DNA of 61,285 nt from a virus: IMG/VR virus record IMGVR_UViG_3300025913_000007, positions 1-61,285 of that record; one strand, given 5' to 3'. Shown here piece by piece: positions 55,156-61,285 of this stretch (the stretch's first letter is position 1; each line of letters opens with the position of its first letter). A model generated the notes under the pieces. That model was not told the origin of the DNA. It worked only from the letters and a program-made list of their open reading frames with translations, and searched no databases. The position numbers and the translations under genes were made by a program.

Positions 55156-55590
55156 ATGGATGCCCATCTACTGCAAGACGTGAAGAATGCAGAGGGATGC
55201 AGACTCAAAGCGTATAAAGACTCTCTGGGCTACTGGACGATTGGATACGGACATCTTCTAGATCAGGATAAGGACTGGCAAGGTTATACGATAACTCAAG
55301 ACAACGCAGAGGCTTGGTTGATCAATGATCTACAGGAAACCTACTTGCGTTGCACGCATCTCCCTGAGTGGGCATCTTTAGATACACTCTGCCGCCAGAA
55401 CGCCATCATTGAGTTGATGTTCAATATGGGCGGGAAGTGGCTCAAATTCTATAAGACTAGACTCGACATTTCTCATCAAGATTGGAAATCAGCCCACGAC
55501 GATTTGCTGAACAGCTTGTGGGCGCAACAGGTGGGAAAGGCTAGATCCGAACGGATCGCCAAATATTTACTCGAAGGATACTATGAATGA
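55156..55590 (+). CDS. Endolysin, GH24 (T4-type) lysozyme
   Basis: 144 residues. The catalytic triad spacing E13-x8-D22-x5-T28 (AEGCRLKAYKDSLGYWTIGYGHL) matches T4 lysozyme and P22 gp19; NAIIELMFNMGGKWLKFYKTR is the conserved C-lobe. No signal or SAR sequence, so a holin is required. Hydrolyses peptidoglycan at lysis. Confidence 0.95.
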   Translation: MDAHLLQDVKNAEGCRLKAYKDSLGYWTIGYGHLLDQDKDWQGYTITQDNAEAWLINDLQETYLRCTHLPEWASLDTLCRQNAIIELMFNMGGKWLKFYKTRLDISHQDWKSAHDDLLNSLWAQQVGKARSERIAKYLLEGYYE

Positions 55591-56273
55591 AAAAGTTTTT
55601 ACTGGCTTTGGCAATACTCTCGATGGCATCTTCTGCGTTTTCACAGACCCAGCCCCTGACGCAGCCCGAGGTGTTGGGGTGTACCAGCCCTGCTCCTGCG
55701 GTACCTCCTGCACCTACGGTGTTCATCAGTTCTTGCAAAACCCCCGCTTTCCTGCCGACCAGTACGACCAGTGTTCTAGCATCGGTCAGTAAAACTTCGC
55801 CGGTATGGGCTCATACATTTTCTGGATATAAGACAACTGATCTGATCGTTGCTTGTCCTGCAGGAGCTACAGTGTCAGGTGCCTCGTGCACATTCAACGG
55901 GGCGGATGTTTCCGCCCTTGTTGCTGTAAGCAATGTACCTAGCTTCGCAGTTACCCCTCCGCCGGTAGTGACTACTCCTACAGTTCAGGTAACTTTGAAC
56001 TGGCTGCCTCCAGCCTACAATGCGGATGGGACTCCTATCATAGATCAGATTACTTTCAATATCTATGAAGATGGAAAGCTCATAGGGACAGTTCCCACTG
56101 GCACTACTAGCTTTCCTCTCGGAGATATGGCTTCTGGTAGCTCTCATGTTCTAGGAGTGACAGCAGTGGACGGCACTCTAGAGAGTGATCCGACTTCGAT
56201 TACGTACGTAGTTCCGCCTCCGGCTCCTAAGAAGCCCGGTTCTCCGACGAATGTCAATGCGACGGTGAAATAA
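55587..56273 (+). CDS. Exported protein with fibronectin-III-like domain
   Basis: 228 residues. A Sec signal (MKKFLLALAILSMASSAFSQ) precedes a Cys-containing, Pro-rich region and an Fn3-like domain near residues 131-210 (QVTLNWLPPAYNADGTPI ... FNIYEDGKLIGTVPTGTTSF). It overlaps the endolysin stop by 4 bases. Its place could suit a spanin-like or periplasmic lysis accessory, but no coiled coil or lipobox is present. Confidence 0.7.
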   Translation: MKKFLLALAILSMASSAFSQTQPLTQPEVLGCTSPAPAVPPAPTVFISSCKTPAFLPTSTTSVLASVSKTSPVWAHTFSGYKTTDLIVACPAGATVSGASCTFNGADVSALVAVSNVPSFAVTPPPVVTTPTVQVTLNWLPPAYNADGTPIIDQITFNIYEDGKLIGTVPTGTTSFPLGDMASGSSHVLGVTAVDGTLESDPTSITYVVPPPAPKKPGSPTNVNATVK

Positions 56274-56274
56274 T

Positions 56275-56634
56275 ATGGGATTAGATGTCACAGGTATAGG
56301 CGCAGCTCTTACTGCAGTCAAAGGTCTAGCAGATAAGATCTGGCCGGATAAAACGGAAATTGAAAAGGCTCAGCTTGCAGCGGTTCTAGCTCAAGTAGCA
56401 GCTCAGACAGATATCGATAAGGCAGAAGCCGCTTCCACGGACCCTCTCCAGCACTGGCGCGGGGGTCTCGGGTGGGTGTGTACTCTGTCTTATCTGAATA
56501 ACTTCATTCTTGTTCCTTATGCCACAGCTTTTGGTCTGCATGTACCAATGCTTCCGGCTGAGGATCTATTTACTCTGACGGCAGGTATGCTCGGATTGGG
56601 TACTATGCACGTGTATCAGCAGGTTAAAGGCTAA
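56275..56634 (+). CDS. Three-TM holin, GTA/HP1-type family
   Basis: 119 residues: amphipathic helix, acidic Ala-rich linker (DIDKAEAASTDPLQHWRGGLGWVCTLSYLNNFILVPYATAF), then LFTLTAGMLGLGTMHVYQQVKG. This matches the holin of gene-transfer-agent release (PF11351 type). A second holin candidate in the cassette. Confidence 0.8.
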   Translation: MGLDVTGIGAALTAVKGLADKIWPDKTEIEKAQLAAVLAQVAAQTDIDKAEAASTDPLQHWRGGLGWVCTLSYLNNFILVPYATAFGLHVPMLPAEDLFTLTAGMLGLGTMHVYQQVKG

Positions 56635-56637
56635 TCT

Positions 56638-57384
56638 ATGGCGGATTCAAACTCCCAATCTGGGTGGGGCGGCTGGGGCAACTTAATCGGTACGGGCGTA
56701 AGTGATCTAGCTCAGTACTACGGAAATAAGTCAGCCACAGATGCTCTTGTCCAGGGAAACAATAATGCCATTGGAACCCAGCAAGGCCTACAAGGCCAAT
56801 TGACAGGACTCTATGGCACCCAGAGAAATCTAGGAACTGGTGCAGATACTGCTCTTATGGGAACTCTTGGTTTGGGAGGGAATCCGAACTACTCTGCGTT
56901 TCTAAACTCACCCGGTTTCCAAGGAAGCTTGAATCTAGGCAATCAAGCTATTGAACGAGCAGCTTCGGCTAACGGAAGTCTATACACTCCGAATATGCTC
57001 AATGCTCTCGGTCAGTACGATACTACCTACGCCTCTCAGAACTATAATAACTATGTAGGTCAGTTGATTCAAGCTGCAGGCCTGGGTGCTCAAGGAAACG
57101 CCAACCTTGGTCAGAACATCTACGGCACAGGTGCGAACATCAGCCAGCTCCAGCAAAACGCAGGAGCCAATAGGGCTGGTGGAGCTGTCAATCAAAGTGG
57201 CATCACTTCGAACTTACTCAAATCGGTTCCATGGACTCAGATCGGAAACGGAGTAAGTAACTGGTGGAATGGATCCAATAGTGGGGATAATGGAATCAAT
57301 ACGGATCAGATCTATCAAAATGACGATGCGTATTTAAACAACACTGACTTTAGTGGGCTGGATTCTAGCTCAAACCCCGAGTAG
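56638..57384 (+). CDS. Ejection protein, upstream frame (248 aa, or N-terminus of a -1 frameshift fusion)
   Basis: 248 residues, Gly/Asn/Gln-rich with membrane-active Ala/Gly stretches (QYYGNKSATDALVQGNNNAIGTQQGLQGQL), typical of short ejection proteins (gp7-like). A slippery A AAC CCC (57372-57378) and a strong nested hairpin sit at its stop, and the -1 frame is open there into the next gene; -1 shifting would yield a 566-residue fusion ending at 58337. Confidence 0.8.
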   Translation: MADSNSQSGWGGWGNLIGTGVSDLAQYYGNKSATDALVQGNNNAIGTQQGLQGQLTGLYGTQRNLGTGADTALMGTLGLGGNPNYSAFLNSPGFQGSLNLGNQAIERAASANGSLYTPNMLNALGQYDTTYASQNYNNYVGQLIQAAGLGAQGNANLGQNIYGTGANISQLQQNAGANRAGGAVNQSGITSNLLKSVPWTQIGNGVSNWWNGSNSGDNGINTDQIYQNDDAYLNNTDFSGLDSSSNPE

Positions 57385-57420
57385 CGCCATCGACTGACAC
57401 CGCCCCAAGCGGTGGCGCTA
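57372..57420 (+). promoter_or_regulatory. Programmed -1 frameshift signal (candidate)
   Basis: Heptamer A_AAC_CCC (X_XXY_YYZ) in the zero frame, GAG TAG stop, then TAGCGCCA (57382-57389) / TGGCGCTA (57413-57420) enclosing ACCGC/GCGGT (57399-57403/57408-57412). Spacer is 3 bases, slightly short. Both products would be made. Confidence 0.6.
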
Positions 57421-57608
57421 ATTCTTCGGGGTTTAATACAGGAGCCGCTATCGGTGCAGCCGGAACGGGTCTAGGTATTTACAATGGTATTTCCAGCGGC
57501 AAGCCGGAAGGCTATGCTTCTGCGGGTCTAAATGCCGCTAAGCTGGGTGCTCAGACCAATTCTTTCGGATCTAATAGTAGCAGTATTGGACAAGGTGCCA
57601 ATACCGGA

Positions 57609-58337
57609 ATGGCTGCCTTAGGTATCTACAACGGTATCAAGCAAGGCGGAGCAACCGGCTACTTGCAGGCGGCTAATAGTGCCTATGGTTTGGCAGCGGG
57701 TACTAGTGGTATTCCAGGTGTAGGCCAGGCTCTTGCGGTCTATAATGCTGTTAAAGGATATCAAAGCGGAGATACAGGCGGAGACGCCTTGAGGGGAGCT
57801 GAAGCAGGAGCTTCGATTGGTACCATGATTGTACCAGGAATTGGTACGGTAGTGGGAGGCCTGATTGGTGGTGCAGTAGGCGCTGTCAGTTCAGCCTTCG
57901 GTAACGGTAAAGTTGCCCCAGAAAATGCGAACTTCGAAGGATATACTCAGGCCTTCAATAAAGCTCCGCCAGATCAGAAGCAGCAATTAGCTCAGAGTGT
58001 GCAAAATCCGTATCTACCTCTGGCTGGTTATTTCGATCTTCGCTCTAATCAGCTAAAAGGATCTAATCCCATCTATACGACTTATGGAAGAATGGGCGAG
58101 CAGAAGTTCACGAACGATCTAATCAATCAAGTGAACCTTGGCAAGTCACACGGAATCACAGATCCAAATCAGATGTATAGCCAAGTAATTCAACCTTGGA
58201 TAGATCAGATGGGGGAATGGAAAGATTCTAATAAAGATGCAATGTCCTCACTCTTGCAGAATATGACGGGACAGATCATGTCCGGTACCTACAAGAATAA
58301 CTTCAAGGCCATCGGTGGGCAACAGGTATTTCATTAA
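57609..58337 (+). CDS. Ejection protein, downstream (-1) frame (242 aa from first ATG)
   Basis: The open frame extends back to about 57378; the first ATG (57609) has no good SD, so translation is probably by frameshifting from 56638. The Gly/Ala-rich stretch ASIGTMIVPGIGTVVGGLIGGAVGAVSSAFG is a membrane-inserting segment usual for ejection proteins; the end is polar. Upstream in-frame residues (NSSGFNTGAAIGAAGTGLGIYNGISSGK) repeat the style of the later GIYNGIKQGGATG, supporting continuous coding. Confidence 0.75.
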   Translation: MAALGIYNGIKQGGATGYLQAANSAYGLAAGTSGIPGVGQALAVYNAVKGYQSGDTGGDALRGAEAGASIGTMIVPGIGTVVGGLIGGAVGAVSSAFGNGKVAPENANFEGYTQAFNKAPPDQKQQLAQSVQNPYLPLAGYFDLRSNQLKGSNPIYTTYGRMGEQKFTNDLINQVNLGKSHGITDPNQMYSQVIQPWIDQMGEWKDSNKDAMSSLLQNMTGQIMSGTYKNNFKAIGGQQVFH

Positions 58338-58345
58338 GGTTTAAT

Positions 58346-60031
58346 ATGGCAGACATCTCTCCACAAGGTATTCCAGAACTAGGTCGGCTCATGCAAGCGT
58401 ATCCGCAGGCAGAGTCTACCATGAATCTGCAAGGAGCCCAGGCCCAGCAAGCTCAGGCCGGTGCAGGTCTCGAACAGGCCCAAACTGGTCTCGTAGGTAT
58501 GCAGACCCGACGGGCTGCCTACGACATTCAGCTAATCCAGAATGCTATCGAAGCTTCCAAAGGCTTGTCGGAACGAAATGAGCGCGGAAGTTCTCAGATC
58601 GATCCTACAGAAACAGGTATAGCATCGTACTTGAACGATAAATACACTGTAGATCCAATGGGGGATCCTAAGATTTGGCAGGCTTCTACTGCCTTCTCGG
58701 CGGCTGGAAATTCGGCAGCAGCGTCCCAGCTAGATAAACTCAATGAAGCTATCGTCAATTCTAAGAAAGTAGCCAATTCGAAGGATGCGAATGATGTGTT
58801 CCAAACTTCGTTGAAGCTGATGGATAGTGATAATCCTTTGCAGTCTTTGCTGTCTCTCCGTCCAGGCTCTACCCTGAATAATATCGGACGGGTTATCGCT
58901 TCTAATCCTAATATGACAGTGGAAGAGAAGAATGAAGCTGCGGCGAGGGCTATTAAAACTGCTGCAGAGCATTCCCATCAGTACACTGGCAGAGAGCTTA
59001 CCCAAGCAGGAGATCAGTGGGTAGACAAACTGACAGGCTTCAAAGTCCCTACTCCGACTATTGGACTTACTCCCGGAGAGAAGCTAAAAGCTAATCAGTT
59101 CGAGCATACGCCTCAAACGGTTACAGCGGGTAATAGGCCAACTACGATATTTCCAGATCTTAGTGCGCCTCCGAATGCCAGTGTCCCTGCGGCCTCGGGT
59201 AATTCCCCTGGTACCGGACTTCCGGGCACTCAGACTGGACAGCCTCCTCTTCCGGGCTTTACTCAGGAGCAATCGGATTTCATCCGTAATCGTCCTCCGG
59301 GATTTGAGACGATCCCTGGTGCATCCGGTCTAAACGCGGACGATACTAAGGCCCGTGAGATTTATCGTAGACAGGCTGAGAAGCTCTCGGATACTTCGAA
59401 CGTCACTGCGGCTAGAGCCAACGACAGTCTAACTCAGATTAAGCGCATCAATCAGTTGTTGCAGGCTCCGAACCTTACTCTGGGTCCTGGCTCTCACGAG
59501 TACTCCCAGTTCCGAACGGTTCTGGAGAACTGGACAGGCACTCCGGGCGGTCAGGCGGCTGCCTACCAGATCCTTTCTAAGGTTCTGAATGCTTCTGAGA
59601 TGAATGATCTCTTGCAGCAGTTCCACAATGAAGGTGCACAGGTCCGACTGGGTGCATACGAATCTCGTTTGATTATGGAAAAGCTAGCCGCTAATCCAGC
59701 TCTCACTAAGACTGCTATCCAGCAAATGCTGAAATGGCAGGCCTCGGATAACCAGTACGCTCTCGATAAATCTAAAGTAGGACGGGCCTTGGTTCAGAGT
59801 GGAAAAGAGATTGCGAACTTCGATCAGGAGTACGGACAGGAGTTTCCCAAGAAGGACATCGTGGACAGTACTCTCAGTGTCATCAATCCACAGTCCGCTA
59901 AGTTCTCTTACGAGAAAGTACACGGAAAGACCTACACCCGAGCCGAGGTGACCGAGGCTGCTAAGAAACTCAAAGTTCCTGTCGATATGTTCCAACACCA
60001 ACTCGAAACTAATGGAGCCATCATACAATAA
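58346..60031 (+). CDS. Ejection (internal virion) protein, gp20-like position (561 aa)
   Basis: Gln/Ala-rich start (NLQGAQAQQAQAGAGLEQAQTGLVGMQTRRAAYD), helical middle and C-terminus (YSQFRTVLENWTGTPGGQAAAYQIL; EYGQEFPKKDIVDSTLSVINP). Delivered with the genome across the envelope by analogy with P22 gp20. Its stop overlaps the giant gene's ATG. Confidence 0.75.
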   Translation: MADISPQGIPELGRLMQAYPQAESTMNLQGAQAQQAQAGAGLEQAQTGLVGMQTRRAAYDIQLIQNAIEASKGLSERNERGSSQIDPTETGIASYLNDKYTVDPMGDPKIWQASTAFSAAGNSAAASQLDKLNEAIVNSKKVANSKDANDVFQTSLKLMDSDNPLQSLLSLRPGSTLNNIGRVIASNPNMTVEEKNEAAARAIKTAAEHSHQYTGRELTQAGDQWVDKLTGFKVPTPTIGLTPGEKLKANQFEHTPQTVTAGNRPTTIFPDLSAPPNASVPAASGNSPGTGLPGTQTGQPPLPGFTQEQSDFIRNRPPGFETIPGASGLNADDTKAREIYRRQAEKLSDTSNVTAARANDSLTQIKRINQLLQAPNLTLGPGSHEYSQFRTVLENWTGTPGGQAAAYQILSKVLNASEMNDLLQQFHNEGAQVRLGAYESRLIMEKLAANPALTKTAIQQMLKWQASDNQYALDKSKVGRALVQSGKEIANFDQEYGQEFPKKDIVDSTLSVINPQSAKFSYEKVHGKTYTRAEVTEAAKKLKVPVDMFQHQLETNGAIIQ

Positions 60032-61285
60032 TGGCTGATTCATCTTTACTTGCAGACCTAGGCGCCGACGACTCTCCAGCCCCCAAGAAGTCCACGTTGA
60101 TGGACGACCTTGGTGCTAGTTCCACCGATTGGAGTGGGTCTGATGGTTCTGTAGAATCTACTGATCAAGGTAACAAACCTGTAGGAGCTGAGATAGGCCA
60201 GATAGGCTCGAATGTTCTCAAGCATTTGCCTAGAGACGTTATCCACAGTCTGGGTACTTTGGCTAGCTTCTTCGGGAACAATCAGACTCCTGATTTCAAT
60301 ATCGGTGGATCTACGCCGAATGCAATGCCTGAGGCTGCCAATCGTACCGCTGATGCTTTGGAAAATCAGGTTCCAAGCCTAAAGGTTACTAATCCAGGTC
60401 CTATCGACAGGATCGCAGATTCTACTATCCAAGGGGCCATGCTAGGTCCTGTAGGTGGAGTGGAAGGTATACTTCCGTCTGCCGTATCTGGTCTTACTTC
60501 TCAGTCGGCTGCAGAGGCAGGTGCAGGTCCTTTGGGGCAGTTTGCTGCGGGTCTAGCTCCGCTCATGCCTACGGCTGCGGCTGCCGGTCTTAGAGGGGCT
60601 GTCCGAGGCGGAGAGCAGGGTCGTATTGCTATGGCGGAGAGTAAGGCTGCAGCGGATGCTGCGGGCCTACCTTCTACCGTAGGTTCTACTTCGGGAAATC
60701 CCCTGGTTCAGGGTGCCGAAGCTTTATCTTCTAGATTGCCGGGAGGTGGTCCACTTCGAGAGGCTCGGAATGTCAATCCGAATGTAGAAGCCTCAGTTAA
60801 CGATATTATCAAGCAGATCCACCCGAACTACGATATATCTCCTCCGACTCCTAGTGAGGCAGGCCAGGAGATCGAAAGAGGGGCTCGGGGTTCTATTGCT
60901 AAAGGTAATGCAGAGACTTCTGCGGCTGCGGATGAGATGAACGCAGCGGTAGGAGGTAAAGATGCGCCTATGTCTGCTAATCGGACTGTGCAGGCTATGC
61001 AGGAAATTACGCATCCGACAGGTGTTCCGGAAATCGACCAGGCTGTCACCGGAACTAAGACAAAAGTTGCAGCGGGAATTATCAAGAAGATAGAGAAAGA
61101 ACCCCCGGTTCCGACTAGCTATACTACGGATGGAGAGGGCGCTCATACCGTTAAATCCCAGAACGGTGTCACAGAAGCCGTTGAACAAGGCGATGGAAAT
61201 ATCAAGGTCACTCGTTCAGATACCGCTCCTGAAGCTCAAGGCAAAGGGGAGGGTACGGGCCGTTTAGAATTGCTGGCGCATTCGG
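60031..61285 (+). CDS. Giant ejection protein, N-terminal third (continues at base 1)
   Basis: ATG 60031 overlaps the previous stop (TAATG). The frame has no stop before the window edge and continues at 1-1956 after the 127-base overlap (in-frame distance checked: 1239 bases to the ATG at 112/61270). N-terminal residues MADSSLLADLGADDS... are acidic, followed by Gly/Ala-rich hydrophobic segments (GAMLGPVGGVEGILPSAVSG, FAAGLAPLMPTAAAAGL). Total about 1027 residues, similar in position to P22 gp16 but larger. Confidence 0.85.
   Translation, partial: MADSSLLADLGADDSPAPKKSTLMDDLGASSTDWSGSDGSVESTDQGNKPVGAEIGQIGSNVLKHLPRDVIHSLGTLASFFGNNQTPDFNIGGSTPNAMPEAANRTADALENQVPSLKVTNPGPIDRIADSTIQGAMLGPVGGVEGILPSAVSGLTSQSAAEAGAGPLGQFAAGLAPLMPTAAAAGLRGAVRGGEQGRIAMAESKAAADAAGLPSTVGSTSGNPLVQGAEALSSRLPGGGPLREARNVNPNVEASVNDIIKQIHPNYDISPPTPSEAGQEIERGARGSIAKGNAETSAAADEMNAAVGGKDAPMSANRTVQAMQEITHPTGVPEIDQAVTGTKTKVAAGIIKKIEKEPPVPTSYTTDGEGAHTVKSQNGVTEAVEQGDGNIKVTRSDTAPEAQGKGEGTGRLELLAHS
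61159..61285. repeat. Terminal overlap, right copy
   Basis: Exact copy of bases 1-127; see the left copy. It should be removed once when the map is closed. Confidence 0.95.

Noticed and set aside
1-61285. CRISPR array, insertion sequence, integrase or lysogeny module
   Set aside because: No regularly spaced repeats of CRISPR type, no transposase, integrase or CI/Cro-like pair recognised among the frames. The single small HTH protein at 39235 is not enough.
1-61285. Phage-encoded RNA polymerase or sigma factor
   Set aside because: No T7- or N4-type polymerase motifs and no sigma region 2/4 pattern seen; host-type promoters are present, so host RNA polymerase is assumed.

Overview
The window is a complete double-stranded DNA bacteriophage genome, cut open inside a gene. 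The first 127 bases (1-127) recur exactly at 61159-61285, and the reading frame leaving the right edge continues in register at the left edge, so the map is circular with a unit of about 61,158 bp. Portal, scaffold, coat and tail-completion proteins of the P22 type and a three-gene ejection-protein block indicate a podovirus-like tailed phage of a Gram-negative host. No integrase or clear repressor was seen. The host cannot be named. CsrA-type RNA motifs, sigma-54-like promoters and a type IV prepilin mimic suggest a proteobacterium.

Layout. Leftward genes fill about 3.87-35.7 kb and rightward genes fill 36.3 kb through the ends to 3.81 kb. The arms diverge from a repeat-rich control region (35.67-36.35 kb) and converge on a bidirectional terminator (3.83-3.87 kb). 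In order of transcription the left arm holds: a GC-rich first gene; a NAD-salvage pair (PRPP synthetase-like and nicotinamide phosphoribosyltransferase-like) behind a structured leader; a consensus sigma-70 promoter; tRNA and tRNA-like genes; an SPFH lipoprotein; a tightly coupled operon of a prepilin mimic, two amidoligases, a class II glutamine amidotransferase, a gamma-glutamyl cyclotransferase-like protein, an ATP-grasp ligase and a GNAT-like protein; the replisome (primase, DnaB-like helicase, family A polymerase, a putative single-strand binding protein, 5'-3' exonuclease); and nucleotide, RNA-repair and phosphatase enzymes (RNA ligase, HD hydrolase, MazG, T7-like endonuclease I, DUF5664, PTP-like phosphatase, calcineurin-like phosphoesterase, SLOG-like proteins).

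The right arm starts with a run of very small proteins, two with the ribosome-binding site inside a perfect hairpin. An approximately 880-base gene-free stretch follows (37.95-38.83 kb) with a G-quadruplex motif, TTACATAAT repeats and a series of hairpins whose loops show GGA, as in CsrA/RsmA-sequestering RNAs. Then come virion genes, GroES-like proteins, terminase (large subunit split in two), tRNA-Asn, portal, scaffold, coat, tail completion, fibre, lysis and ejection proteins, and the tail fibre/spike.

The items most worth attention are: (1) the prepilin-like 65-residue protein heading the amidoligase operon; (2) the candidate phage-encoded CsrA decoy RNA; (3) the NARP1-like NAD restoration pair behind a terminator-containing leader with repeats; (4) two tRNA-like genes whose D- and T-loops lack the normal elbow bases; (5) a probable programmed -1 frameshift in an ejection gene; and (6) sigma-54-like promoters in the control region.
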